Assembly: GCF_964199755.1 (NCBI RefSeq) | Contig: NC_133914.1 | Span: 558,001 to 622,000, forward strand | Reading direction: 5' to 3' | Source of the DNA: Larus michahellis | Lineage: Eukaryota > Chordata > Aves > Charadriiformes > Laridae | DNA length: 64,000 nt | Part shown: piece by piece, positions 36,901 through 49,900 of the stretch | Position numbering within the stretch: the stretch's first letter is position 1 | Layout of the letters: each line of letters begins with the position of its first letter | Translations under genes and position numbers: made by a program | Notes under the pieces: model-generated | Seen by the model: only the letters and a program-made list of their open reading frames with translations | What the model was told of the DNA's origin: nothing | The model's database searches: none

Positions 36901-38392
36901 AGTTTAAAGCTTTCAGTGTTCTTAAAGAATTTCTAGGCGTCACTCAATACTGAGTAAAAAATGATTTCTGCCCTTCTGAAGTTCAAAGTAAGTAACAGCA
37001 AACAGACCAAAGAGCCGGCAGGAGCTCCAGTGCAATAAGCTGCTTCTGCTCTCTCAGGTTCTACAGCAGATCCCTCTTGTGGCAGCTCAACTTAGCTTTC
37101 TAATTGCTCTTTCTAACAGTAACATTATGAGAGGAAGATTCTTTTTAAAAATCTGCCTGCCATTCAACAAGGTCCCAAATGAGATTGTTTATTAAAGCAG
37201 TATCATCAACACCAAGCTCCAGGATCTGTTTCAAAGAGACTGTAAAAGCTGTGAGAAATACTTACCTCCCGAATGCTGCACTGAATAAATGAGTACAGCT
37301 TTCAAGTCCAGAACAATAGTTTATTTTGCTATGGCATAATATTCAGCAATATATTCCTGAACAAGAATGAGAATAACAAAGGAAGTCGCACAACTAAGCA
37401 GTTTCCTCCTCAATTACAGAGCCTATACCCCCCGGAGTCCTCTCACCTGTGTCCTCACCATACCAGTCGCTGTGAATGTCCATCATGGAACTCATGGCTA
37501 CCCCTGCATCCTCTGGCCTACCCTCAAAGCCCCGGACAAAGTGATGAACCACCTCATCCTTTCTCTGAGCTGAGCTGTTGCGCAACAGGGCTTCTAGGAA
37601 CTGTTTCATGTGATAATTATTGCAGGCTAGGTCCATCGCCTGCCCGCCGTGCAGCCCCTCGTCCATCTGCTCGAGGGACAGTGGAGTCGGGTACTGCGGC
37701 AGCCGTTCACCCACTTCCACCTCCACTTCATCCGAGTCAAACTCCACTTTGGGTTCCACCCCCTTGGGCAGTGAAGAATTAACGTCATCTGGAGAGTCGC
37801 TGCTCCCGGGGTCTCTGACCACCAGCTCCAGGGGATGGCAGCTGCTGCATTCGCCACAGGGAGGGTCTCTCTGACAATCCAAAATCCTTTCCTTTTCCTG
37901 CAGGGAAGAGACAGAGGCAGAGCACTGGCTCTTGGAGCTGTACGAGGTGCCCTCTCTCGCAGAGCTGGCGCTCCCGCTATCAGCCTGATAGAAAGCGGCT
38001 TCTCTCTCTATTTTCCTGCAAATATCTAACGATGACCTTATATACGTTTTGCAGAAGTTGACCACATCGGTCATCTGCAAATAGCTGGCTGCAGACATCA
38101 CCTCAATAACATTTTCCCCGCAGAGATCCAGTTTCCCGGAATAAAGGAAATCGAGGATGATGGAGAAGGCCTCCGAGGTGACGATGTCCAGAGAGGCAGT
38201 GCTGTGGCGTCCGCTGTCTTGGATGTAGTGAATCAGCAGGGCTCGGAAATACCCGCTGTTGGCGAACAAGATGTTTTTGTGGGCTTTGAAGATCCTGCCC
38301 TCCACGATGATGCTGCAGTCGCAGAAAAAGTCCCTCTTGCGCTGCTCGTTCAGCTCTCCCAGCAGCTTGGTGTAGTACGACTGCATCTCCAT
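33939..38392 (-). CDS. ZBTB8B: ZBTB8B, BTB and zinc finger protein
   Basis: The ZBTB8B orthologue, a presumed DNA-binding regulator. Three coding exons (38392-37447, 34758-34580, 34256-33939) give 480 residues; human has 495, the difference being mainly a poly-Ala run absent here. The BTB domain starts [20 protein letters not shown] and contains [18 protein letters not shown]. An acidic, Ser-rich linker follows. Exon 2 holds fingers [17 protein letters not shown] and [17 protein letters not shown]; exon 3 supplies the final His (VHRSN), then CKGCRRTF and CDSCTC cysteine pairs, and ends in an acidic tail with [15 protein letters not shown] and SDRETLM, as in human. The start is the conserved MEMQ. 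An acceptor-like CCTTGCCCGGGCAG ends 8 nt upstream (38401), with a donor GGAG|GTGAGG at 38664/38663, so a short 5' UTR intron is likely. Confidence 0.95.
34890..34926 (-). other. ZBTB8B: Candidate alternative first coding exon of ZBTB8B
   Basis: On the minus strand an ATG at 34926 opens a 12-codon frame, [12 protein letters not shown] plus one base, ending at a strong donor CCAG|GTAAGC (34890/34889). Its phase is exactly that needed to join the finger exon at 34758, 131 nt downstream, and would give a BTB-less protein of about 177 residues. Spliced as an internal exon it would bring an in-frame stop, so only use as a first exon makes sense. A separate out-of-frame ATG lies 5 nt upstream and closes at once. 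Confidence 0.35.
34927..37446. other. ZBTB8B intron between BTB and finger exons
   Basis: Unique, mostly AT-rich sequence with no repeat family recognised. Open frames here (for example 35729-36112 on +) lack splice sites and protein-like composition. Nothing further was supported. Confidence 0.45.
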
Positions 38393-38400
38393 CGCTCCCG

Positions 38401-38760
38401 CTGCCCGGGCAAGGAGGAGGCACCGTCAGCGGGGGGGCTTCGGGGGGTGGGGAACCGCCACCGCCTCCCGGGGACCCCCCGGGGACCCGCCACCGCCTCC
38501 CGCCAGCCTCTCCCCACGCACCGGCAGCCGGAGGGGCCGAGCAGCGGCCGCGCCGCGCCCCGCCCCCTCCCCTCCCCTCCCGTCCAGCGGCCTTTCTTTC
38601 TTTCTTTCTTTCTTTCTTTCCTCTTCCCTCCCTCCCTCCCGTCCCTCGCCGCTCGCCCCTCACCTCCGCCACCGGCCGCCCTCCCCGCAGGAGGAGGAGG
38701 AGGAAGTGACGTTGACGGGGGTGAGGGGTCGGTAAATATTGGTGACGTCAGGCCGCCAAG
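38401..38760. promoter_or_regulatory. Bidirectional CpG-island promoter, ZBTB8B and BSDC1
   Basis: The two start codons are 368 bp apart in opposite directions (ZBTB8B at 38392 on minus, BSDC1 at 38761 on plus). The segment holds a perfect CRE palindrome TGACGTCA at 38743-38750, a second TGACGTT at 38707-38713, and a YY1-type CAAGATGGCGG at 38757-38767 that spans the BSDC1 ATG. The BSDC1 start site is therefore just upstream of its ATG. CpG-dense sequence continues rightwards to about 39270. Confidence 0.8.
38593..38620. repeat. (TTTC)7 microsatellite
   Basis: Seven perfect TTTC units followed by a CCCTCCCT-type pyrimidine tract. It lies in the presumed 5' UTR intron of ZBTB8B within the shared promoter. 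Confidence 0.9.
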
Positions 38761-41700
38761 ATGGCGGAGGGGTGAGTTCGGCAGCGCTGAGGGGGGCGGC
38801 GGGGAAGGGGCTCGGGCCGGCGGCGGGAGAGGGGCCGGTCCCGGGGTGGGGGCGGCGGAGGGGCCGGTCCCGCCTGACGTGCGTTGTCGCCGTGCAGGGA
38901 GGACGCGGGCTGGTGGCGGAGCTGGCTGCAGCAGAGCTATCAGGCCGTCAAGGAGAAGGTAGGAGGCGGCGGCGGGCCGGGCCTGCGGGGCGGCCGGGGG
39001 GGCGGCGGGCTGAGGGAGCCGCGGGGCCGGCCGGCTGCCGGCGGGTGAGGGCTGGGCCGAGCGGCTGCGTCAACAATGGCTCTGGTGGCTCCCGAGCCGG
39101 GCCTCGGTGGCCGCCCGGCGGCCGTAGCGCAGCCCGTGAGCCGGGAAGGGGCCGGTCGGAAGGCGGAGGGGGAGGTGGGGTGTATTTGTTGTGACTCTGG
39201 GGACGGTGCGGCTCGGGGGAGCAGCGCGGGGCTCGGGGGATGTGAAAATCGCCACCTGAGCAGGGAGGGCACGTGCAGCGTTGCTTTCCCATGTGTAATA
39301 TCCTGCCTGTGACAGCATTGCTTACATTAATTATACGCAAAACTCAGAACAAGGCTTTTGCTAACCTGTCTTTTTCCATTCTTAAAAAAACCGCACTGTA
39401 ACATGTCTTGGGCATAGCAGTTTCCCATTGTTATTCTGGTTATTACAGTCTTACCCATTGCACAAGTTGGGGTAAGGGCTCAGCTGGGTTAAAGGCTCTC
39501 ACACTTTAGTCTTTGCAATGTGCCACGTGTTCTCAGAGTGACCGTGGCTTAATTGGAGAGCAAAACGATTACACAATCTATCTGTCATCTTCTTACAGTC
39601 CACAGAAGCTTTGGAATTCATGAAACGGGACCTGGCTGAGTTCACTCAAGTAGTGCAGCATGACACAGCCTGCACTATCGCTGCTACAGCCAGCGTGGTC
39701 AAGGACAAGCTGGCAGTGAGTATAGGAGTGAGCGCGCTGGGATTCTTGGTTGCAGAAAGCAAAGCGGGGGTTGAATAGGATGCACCTGTCTCCGAGATCA
39801 TGATCCTGTGAACAAACCCCAATGTGTAACCGTGAGCTTCAGGTGTCAGAGTTTCTCTGTGCTGCAGGTTTGGTGCTGAGCACTGTGTGGGATTTCCTTG
39901 CTGTAGTGGTGAGGAACCTCTGGAGACGAGTGGAGACAAGTTCCTTGTGCTTTCCCTCTCCCAGTGTGCAGTGTAGGTGGGATACTGCCAGTGTCACTGT
40001 AGTATGACATCGGATCTCCACACAAGCTGTCAGCCTTAGCCTTGCAGAGCTGCTGCTGTGACAGTCGAACTCCCAAGCCAGCCAGTCCCCGAACCTGGCT
40101 GTGTCCTTTCCCGCAAAGCCTAGGCTGTGTTCCCCACAAACCTATGACAAGGCCTGCCTGCCCCACCGCCACCTGAGGCTAGTGCCTGCCACCACACCCT
40201 TCTAGCCCAGCCCTGGCCACACGGTCACCTCATTAGCACTTCTTTGAAGGCAGAGAAATCCTTTTACTTTAAAGGAACCTATCCAGAAAAGACTGAGACT
40301 TGTCCTGCTGCTGCGGGCACTGTCGCTTACACTGCACTGCCTTTTCTCTTCAAGAGGACAGAAGGCTCCTTGGGTGCAACTGAAAAGGTGAGGAAGGGGC
40401 TCTCTGACTTCCTGGGTGTCATCTCGGACACATTTGCTCCCTCACCGGATAAGACCATTGACTGCGATGTCATTACACTGATGGCAACACCCACAGGTAC
40501 CACAGAGCCCTACGACAGTGCCAAGGTGAGTGCCTCGTTCCTGGGCCTTCCCTCCGGGATGCAGAGTCCCCAGGCCCTGTCCTCTCGGGGCTCCGCTGCT
40601 GCCCCTCCACTGACGGCTCTGCCCTGTCTGTCTCTTCCAGGCTCGTCTCTACAGCCTCCAGTCAGACCCAGCCACCTACTGCAACGAACCTGATGGTATG
40701 GGGGGGCTCGGTGGTGCTGCTGCCAAGCAAATCTGGCCCTAGCGTGGGGTTTGTGGGCTGTCCTGAATTGCCCAGAGCCTTTTGCCAGCAGGCCTGCTGG
40801 CTTTGCTGTCGACGGGGTTGCTGTTTACGGAGAGCAGATCTGTTTGTTGCATTGGGGAAGAGCTTAGACTGAGAGTTTGCTGGGCCAGCTTAAACTGCCG
40901 CTACAGCTGGTGCCATGTGGCCTTGTGCCAGCAGAGGACCCACAATATGAGAGACCCATATCTTCCTCCTCCTCTGCCCCTTGCTCGCCCCAGCTGGTCT
41001 GGTTTAGGGCATCTTTCCAGTGAAACTTCCTGAAACTGTTCCTGCCTTGTTTGTGCCAAGGACTGTTATCTCTGTGCTTGCCCTGTACAGGCCCTGCTGA
41101 GCTCCTTGAGGCCTGGCTCTCTCAGTTTAACCTAGAGGAGAAGAAAGGGGAGATCGCGGAGCTGCTGGCAACCAGCCCTTCCATCCGGGCTCTCTACACC
41201 AAAATGGTAAGGCCCTGCCTGGCTCCTGCAGTGGGCAGGTTCTGACTTGGGGTATGGTGCAGGGAAGCCCTGAGCTGCTTGGGCCCTGGAGTTTGTGTTA
41301 GAAAGAATTGTGGTAAACTGGCACGTGGATATTTGTCAGCATATTGTATTCTTCTCCCCTGCTTGTTTGTCACGAGCCTGGAACAGAAGTTCCTCTGTAG
41401 CTGTCTGATGTGCGTGTGGGCATCTGCCGGTACGTACCCGAGGCTTGGTCTCAAGTGTGTGCAGCTGAAAATGCAGGTGCCTTGTGCAGGTTGTGAGGGC
41501 AGCTGCAAGGCTCGGGAGGAGACAGGAGCAAGGCAGTAACCGCAGTGCTCCCTCTGCAGTGACTCATCGTGTTTTCTGTGTCACTCACAGGTCCCTGTGG
41601 CTGTTTCCCATTCTGAATTCTGGCAGCGCTACTTCTATAAAGTGCATCGCCTGGAGCAGGTAGGTCAGGAGGTGGGTGTCTCCCCCAGCGGGTGGGCACT

Positions 41701-44441
41701 CCAGCCAAGGAGCTCTCTAGTGCGGACCAAAGAGGCAGGAGATACTTTTCCTGAAAAAGCAGGGATCTGGGCTGCCTTGTCTGTGTCCTTGTTGTCACTG
41801 ACACTGAGATGCCTTGGGGAGGAAAGGACTGGGGACGTGAGCGGCTGCTGATGCTGAATTCCCTGCAGGATGAAGCCCGAAGGGAGGCTCTGAAGCAGCG
41901 AGCGGAGCAGAGCATTCACCAAGAGGAGCCAGGCTGGGAAGAAGATGAAGGTGGGTCAGATGGTGGGGGGTCTGCGGGAGGGCTCGTGCAGACCTCGGCA
42001 GGTCTCAGTTAGAGAGGTGGTGGCTCCTCCTTGCTCCCACAAATTCAGCTCCCAGCCCAGCTGCAGCCAACCCTGCTGCACTGTCAGCTGCTGCTGCACT
42101 TGCTGAAACATCTCTCGCTTGTCTTCTGCCTTCCTACAGAGGAGTTCTTGGGGATGTCACCCCTGCCTTGTGCAAACGTGAAATTGCCAGAAGCAGCAGA
42201 GAAAGAATCTGCCCCTGCAGCCCTGGAGGGAAGCCACCCCACTGCTCACAAGGGACCCTCAGAGGAAAGCTGGGCTGTCCTTCCTCCGGAGCTGGCCCCA
42301 GCAGAGAGGAGCCCCTCTGAGAGCAGTGAGAGTGTCTCCCTTGTGACTCAGATTGCAAACCCTGCCTCTGTGCCTGCTGCACAGCTACAGACTGGAGCAC
42401 AACCAGCCGGGGCCAGAGACCTCTCCCAGAAGCTGCTGGAGGCCACCTCGGAAGAGCAGAGCTCCCTGCCAAAGCCCCCAGAACCCGGTCATCCTTCTGC
42501 ACCTGCCCAGGAGTCAGCAGCATCCTCAGAGCAGCCGTCTGTTACAGAGCTCAGAGAGGTGGAGAGCAAAGGCCAGGGCAGGACAGAGACTCTGAAAGAG
42601 GAAGGACCAACAGATCTACGTGTCTTTGAGCTGAACTCGGATAGTGGGAAATCCACTCCCTCCAACAATGGCAAGAAAGGTGCGTCTGTGGGGCCAGCAC
42701 AGGGCCTGGAAACCTTTGGCTGAGGGTGGCAGCTTTTGGGGAAAGTGCTTTGATTTTGTGATGATGGAAGAGGAGAAAAGAGGTTTTGCCAAAATAACCC
42801 AGGAAGGTTAGATCCAAAGATTGTCTTAATAGCTGAACCGAAAATGAATCCTTATGCTGTTGGGCAGGGTCAAGTTGGGCACATCAGATGGTGACAGTCT
42901 GCTCTCAGCAGGTGGCTGGGCCAGTGTCTTCTCCTGAGCCCTGTTCCTGATGCTCCCTCAGGAGAACGGAGGGTGAGACTCCTCCAGGACCCTGAGGAGG
43001 GATATTTTGCAGCTCTGGCTGGCAACAATTTACAAATTTTTAATTGCAGGGGATTCTGCCTTCAGCAGAGCCTGCTGTAGGTCTCCCAGAGTAATGCTTA
43101 CGTTGGTTATAGGATTATAAAGCCACTGGAAGTAACCCAAGATCCAGCAAGATGGCCAAGTATCACGAACTGGGTCTGTGTTGAGCAGGAGGAAATTCGA
43201 GAGGAAATCAAGTCTGTCAGCTGAACAGGGTAGACCTTTGGTCCCTGGGCTGCTGGGTGCTGGGGCAAGGCTGTGGCCTGTGTAGGGAACGTGATGTTTC
43301 CTTCCCTCTGTATGTCACCCCTAGGAGGGTCCCTGCTCCGCCTCTGCCTCAGGAGGTTGTTCCTTCTGTTGGGGACTGTGACAGTCCCCTTGCCTAAGTC
43401 ACTCCTGTCACTCCTTATTTGTTGTGTTTTCTTGTGACTGAAGCGTGACACATCCTAGTTCTCCCAGGCCAGAGGAGAATGTTTCAGCATTCACCTCTTG
43501 CACTCATTCTGAATCAACCCTTGCTGTGAGGGAAGTGCAGCTCAGTCCGTCCCATCTCTGTGAGCGAGCTGACAGCCTGCTCTTGGGAATGGGGGAGGCT
43601 TTTTCTCCCGGGGCAGGCTGTGGTAGATCTGAGCCTTATGAATGCCAGGGCTTTGTGGGTCTGCTCGGGCAGCTGCGTGATTTCGCGAGTGCCTGGGGCG
43701 CGTGCAGCTCTGATGGCCGTCGTGATGTTTGTGGTTACAGGCTCCAGCACGGATATCAGTGAGGACTGGGAAAAGGACTTTGATTTGGACATGACTGAAG
43801 AGGAGGTGCAGCTGGCGCTCTCGAAGGTGGAAGTGTCTGGGGAGGTGAGTGGAGGGGAGGTGCTCACTCAAATAAGCGAGAAGATCACTCCCAGAAACCA
43901 TCAGCAGCTCCCCAGGGTGATGCTGCCTGAGCTCTGCCGTTGCTGGGTGCTTCCCCTGGGAGGTGGAGAGACACTGCAGTGCCTCGGAGCAAGAAGGCAA
44001 ATCCTTCGGCTTGAGCTCTGCTTCCAGCGCCCATTATGGAGCCAGGGCTCTGCAGCACGCTGCAGCAAGATGTGGCTGCTGCTGGCCTGGAAGGGCCTAG
44101 AGGAGCTGGCAGGAGGCTTCTCAAAGGCCTGACTTGCTCTTTGAGGACACGGGCATAGCTTGGGATGTCGCTGTGGGAGTCGTGGGTGTGAGCTGGAGCA
44201 GAGAGCGGCTGTTTGGACATGCTTTAAGAGGGATGAGTGTGCAAGTTCCCCAGGGGGAACAGAGCAAGCAAATCCCTGTTGTGAGGGTGTGGGAGCGTGA
44301 GGATATATCAGGCTTTGCGCTGACTCAGGTGCCCTGGGCAGGAGGGTCTGTTGGCAGATGGCCGTTGAGTTACAGAAACAAACTGAGGGATGTTACTCTT
44401 GTTTGCAGCTGGAAGATGAAGAGTGGGAAGACTGGGAATAA
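38761..44441 (+). CDS. BSDC1: BSDC1, BSD domain-containing protein 1
   Basis: Eleven coding exons with consensus splice sites: 38761-38771, 38898-38958, 39599-39715, 40355-40525, 40641-40695, 41091-41206, 41591-41659, 41869-41950, 42140-42679, 43741-43844 and 44409-44441. They total 1359 nt, or 452 residues; human has 430. The product follows human BSDC1: MAEGEDAGWWRSWLQQSY, then the helical segment with FMKRDLAEFTQVVQHDT and ISDTFAPSPDKTIDCDVI. The BSD-domain region spans exons 6-7 (LLEAWLSQFNLEEKKGEI to HSEFWQRYFYKVHRLEQ). A low-complexity Pro/Ser/Glu linker is encoded mainly by the 540-nt exon 9, and the acidic C-terminus reads DISEDWEKDFDLDMTEEEV and EDEEWEDWE. The cellular role is poorly known. 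The first exon encodes only 11 nt, and the linker is where the length difference lies. Confidence 0.96.
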
Positions 44442-46241
44442 AGCGACTGCTTCCAGTGTGTGTCACAGGCTCATTTCCACCATCGAATGTGAATTAAATC
44501 ACAGACCGGCTGTTCCTTTGTGTGTAACTGTGCTGGGGATTGCGGTTCCAGGCTGGAGGAGTTTCATTCCTGCTAAATCCTGTGGGCAACTCAAGTGACC
44601 CCTTCAGAGCTGGAGGAGGAGAAGGAGGAAGCAGGAGTTCACTCGTACACGTAGCTGCTAGGGAGGCCATCTTCTCAGTAGGTCCTAGAGACTGGCCAAG
44701 CCAAAACTGACTGCCCCGAAAGCGTCGGGTAGAGGCAGATGCGATGCAGTGAGGGGTCCCCAGGGCGAGCTGGGCACTCGGACACCTGGCGGGATCTCTC
44801 GGTGCTGCCAGCTGGCTGATAGTTTCCTTGTGCGCGCGTGTTGTCTACAGTGCAGCAGTTCAAAGGCTCTTGGATGTAAGCTGTGCCTGCTCGCTCGCTG
44901 CTCCGTGCTGCTGGCTGGGCCATCCCTGGAGAAAGCCCCCATGGAGGGAGCGGCCGGGGCCTGGAGGTGCTGCAGCAGAAGCCCCTTCTGCTCTTCGCTC
45001 GTTGCCGCAAAGAAAGGCAGTCAGCTTGTGGCTTTGGCCTAAAGCTGGGCCATGCTGGAAGGAGCCAAACTCCCTGCAAACCCTGAGTTTCTGCCTGGCT
45101 TTTTGTCTTGGAAGCTTTTTCTAATGGAAACTCTCGTTTCCTGCTGCGAGAGCAGCAGCGCCTCTAAGAGCCAAGACCTGCTGCTTCCCCCTTTGCAGCT
45201 GCACTGCCTTCCTCTACTGGGTTTTCTGTACTTCTAGGTAAATTTCCCAAGCAAAGTACTCGTGGCCTGCTCTTACTTGAGCCCTTCTGGGCAGGCAGTG
45301 ATTTGGGTCACCTCGGGAGCAGAACCCCTCTGTCGTGGTGCCCAGTTCAGCCCTTGCAAAGCCCCAGTGACCACTTAAACCTCCACCTTGGCACTGAGGC
45401 TCGGCCCTTCCCTTGCCCAGCGGGAGGCAGAAGTGCCTGGGCGCGGGTGGTACCTGTTGGCTGAGGCTGTGTCTGTCCACTCGTCTGTCTCCCCTCGTGT
45501 TCCCCCCGTGCCAGGCCCCACGGCCACCAGGGTCACAATCCTCACTGTGCTCACTTGGGTTCCTTCCCTTAAGCCCCCTGTGACTGCTTGCAATGCTTCC
45601 TCCGGCCCTACGGCCTCTCTTTTTTGGGGCAGTTCCCTTCTCATTAGAAGATGCTAATGAGATGCATGAGATGCTCCTCAGTGGATGTTGCTAATTACAG
45701 TGATCCAAAAGGGACAGAGCCCTCGCTGCTGTCTCTGGCTTTTGGGGTGGTGGTTTTATATGCGCTACCTTTGTCCTTCTGCCCCTTCCAGGGCTGCTCC
45801 GTTGGAGCTGTGGGTTTCCTTCTGGGTTTGGATAGCGTTAGCCTAGGTGCACTTGGAAGAGTTGGGGTTTTTGGTCTTTTTTTGCCCCCTCTTTGGGGAC
45901 ATTCTCAAATGCAGCTGCCCACACAGGCAGATTGGTGGCAGCGGTGACTTCAGGCGCTTACGTGGGAGCTTGTCTGTCCTGCAGAGCCCACGAGGGCCAG
46001 GGACTGCGCTACAGCTCTCCTCCCTCGTGGTGTACGGTGGGCCCTGCGGCGCCTCCGGAATGTTCTGCCACCTCACCCTGTCCTGGGCTCGAATTTACTG
46101 TAGCAGGAAAACCTGCTGTGGGGAGGTGACACCCGTGGGGTGTCGGGGCTGTGGTCCCTCGGGGTTTGGTGGTCTGAGTCACGGCTGGGTCCCTGGGCCT
46201 GCGGCAGAGCTCCGAGGGTTCAGTGCTCTCATCTGTGTCGC

Positions 46242-46272
<31 letters not shown>

Positions 46273-46470
46273 TTCTTTGGTCAAATTAACCATTTGGTTG
46301 TCTGTGCAATATTCTCTGTTCTGAACTATTCTGCATCTCCCTGAGCCTTTTCTAGCTGGGGTGAAAACCAGGAACAATTCTAACTGCTGGTAGTTTTGTA
46401 ACAATGACTTTCTCTGAACCTTTTACAGACTTGCAGTTAACAGCAATTAAAGGAATTCTACAGAGTCTCT
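44442..46470 (+). other. BSDC1: BSDC1 3' UTR and flank
   Basis: Non-coding sequence after the stop. The best late poly(A) signal is ATTAAA at 46446-46451. An earlier cue (GAATTAAATC, near 44490) is possible. A pure T-run lies at 46245-46270. Several GC-rich open frames here lack splice sites or similarity that I recognise. Confidence 0.45.
46245..46270. repeat. T26 homopolymer
   Basis: A run of 26 T. No retroposon body was recognised on either side, so it is listed as simple sequence. Confidence 0.85.
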
Positions 46471-46824
46471 GCCTGTGTCGGATGTTCTCATTTTCCTGTG
46501 CCCGCGGGATGGGGACGGCTGCCTCATGAGGGTCTCTGCTGTGTGTCGGCTGCTTTAAATTTCCCTTTCCTCCCAGTTTGCTGAACTGGGGAAGGTGGAC
46601 CTGGGCTGCTCAGAGCCCGTGTCTGCCCTGCTCCCCACCGCTGGCACTCAAGGGCTTTGAGTGAGCTGATATCCTATAAAAAAAAAAAAAAAAAGCCCGA
46701 GTATGAACAAAACCTTGTCTGTGGCACACCACCCGCGAGGCTGGCTAGATAGGAAACGCGGTCCTCCAAATTTATCATCATTTTAGAAACAATCTGTTCC
46801 ATTGCGGGAGAGCAGGGCGCGTCC
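46471..46824. other. Convergent gap between BSDC1 and TSSK3
   Basis: A short region between two converging genes, holding an A-run at about 46679-46694. It must contain the TSSK3 3' end, but no clear minus-strand poly(A) signal was seen. Confidence 0.4.
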
Positions 46825-48373
<1,549 letters not shown>

Positions 48374-48909
48374 ATGAGCTCCCAGCAGACACCGCAGGCG
48401 CGGAGGTTCCCCATCGAGGCCGGTGACTGTCCCCGCGTGGCCGTGCCTCCAGAAACGCAGGAGCCGGCAGAGGCCGAGCAGGCTGTGGGAAGGTAAGGGG
48501 GGCCGGAACACCCCATGGGGCCCAGGGTCCGGCCCTGGCACAGCCACGCCGCGTCCCCATCGCAGAGAGCAGGTCCCTGCTCTGGCAAACGTGGCTTGTT
48601 TTGCTCTCGAAAGTGTCGCCTGATGGCTGGAACCTCTCCTTGTCCTGGGACAGGCCAGGCGCCATCGGGCAGGCAGCGTCCTGTGATGTGCCGCGCCGTG
48701 CTGTACCGTATCAGATAATGCCGTGCCGTGCTGTGCCATACCATGCTGTCCCGTATCAGACAATGCCGTGCTGTGCCGTGGGGCTCACGCCGCTCTCTCC
48801 CCACAGGCAGCTGCGGCGATGCCCCGGCAGCCACTGCCTGACGCTGCCCAACGTCCCCATTGACGTGTTCATCGCCATGGGAGGCAGCAGCAGGCCTCGC
48901 GCCAACTGA
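48374..48909 (+). CDS. FAM229A: FAM229A, small protein of unknown function
   Basis: Two exons (48374-48492 and 48807-48909) encode 73 residues: MSSQQTPQARRFPIEAGD..., then RQLRRCPGSHCLTLPNVP and IDVFIAMGG near the end. RRFP-E-GD and LRRCPG-HCLTL are the family signatures shared by FAM229A and FAM229B. Human FAM229A is longer through a poorly conserved N-terminus; here an in-frame ATG at 48260 would add 38 residues. I prefer 48374 because its MS-Q-TPQ-RRFP context is conserved and an acceptor-like site precedes it. AATAAA at 48977-48982 lies 68 bp after the stop. No molecular function is known for the family. The shared promoter with TSSK3 hints at germ-cell expression. Confidence 0.88.
48690..48778. 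repeat. Degenerate CCGTGCTGT-type tandem repeat in FAM229A intron
   Basis: Units resembling GTGCTGTACCGTATCAGATAA and CCGTGCCGTGCTGT recur several times with small changes, giving a short minisatellite between the two FAM229A exons. Confidence 0.7.
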
Positions 48910-49067
48910 CGGCCCCCGCCCTGCGCCCCCCGGGGCTGCGGAGCTGCCAAGGACACAGATCGGTGACGGACTTTGTAATAAAAGGACACCTCGGAGCGAT
49001 TCTGTGCTCAGAACCTGCGTGCGGTGCGTCGGCCATGGCGGGTCGTGGGGCGAGAGGGGACACGGAG

Positions 49068-49210
49068 AGATGGGACAGCAGGGGGCGGGGCGTGAGGGGG
49101 TGGGACGTGAGGCACGGGGTGCAAGGGACAGGACACGAGGGATGGGGCACGAGGGGACAGAGCGTGAGGGGATGGGACAAGAATGACGGGACTCGGGCGA
49201 GGGGACGCGA
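49068..49210. repeat. Purine-rich degenerate minisatellite
   Basis: G/A-rich units of about 13-17 bp built on GGGGACACGAG / GGGATGGGACGTGAG recur roughly ten times between FAM229A and KPNA6. Confidence 0.7.
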
Positions 49211-49214
49211 GGCC

Positions 49215-49900
49215 CAGGGCCGCCCTCCCGCCCGCTAGGGGGCGCCCGAGCGCCGCGGCCCCAGCATGGGCGCGCGGCCCCGCCCCGCCCCGCCCCGCCC
49301 CCGCCGCCTGAAGGGGCGGGGCGCCCTCCGCGCGCAGGCGGTTTGTCCCGTCCCGGCCGCCGTCCGCTCCCCTCGCCCTCCCTCTCCCGGGGCCGCCATA
49401 TTGTGGCCGCCGCAGCTCGGGAGCCGCCGCCTGAGGAGCCGCGATGGGTGAGGGCGGGTGCGGTCCCGAGGCGCCCCGGCGGCGGGCGGGGATGAGGGGG
49501 GACGCGGGGAGGGGCTGAGGGGCCGCCCCGCCGGCCGGGCAGCGGGGACAGCCCGTCCTGGGGCCGCCCGCGCCCCTCACCGGGGCTCCGGCCGCCTCCC
49601 CTCAGCGGCGGCGGGCCGGACTGGCGGGGCGGGGGGCTGCGGGCCCGGCCGCTGAGTCATCCCGCCGCCGGCACGGCGGGGCCTTCCCCGGGCAGGGCCC
49701 TCGCTGGCTGCGGGCCGGCGGGGGAGCCGGGGCTGGGGGCGGCCCCTTGTGGGGGACTCTGCGGCGGGGGGCTCCGGGTAGCCCGGGGCAGGGGCCGGGT
49801 GGCCGGGGCCGGGTAGCCGGGCTGCTGGAGCGGGGGTCCTGCTGTGAGTCTGTGGTGCCCGCAGAAGATCAGCAGCTCGGTCTCCGGGCTGCTCCGGGGT
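49215..49900 (+). promoter_or_regulatory. KPNA6: CpG-island promoter of KPNA6
   Basis: A dense CpG island with several GC boxes (CCCCGCCCCGCCCC near 49278) and a YY1-type GCCGCCATATTGTGG near 49392-49406, about 40 bp before the start codon. No TATA box is present. The island continues about 400 bp into intron 1. Confidence 0.8.

Noticed and set aside
43560-44132. 190-codon open frame overlapping BSDC1 exon 10
   Set aside because: It reads through intron sequence. The true exon is 43741-43844, bounded by consensus splice sites.
46245-46270. T-run as the tail of a retroposon
   Set aside because: No recognisable element body or target-site duplication beside it.
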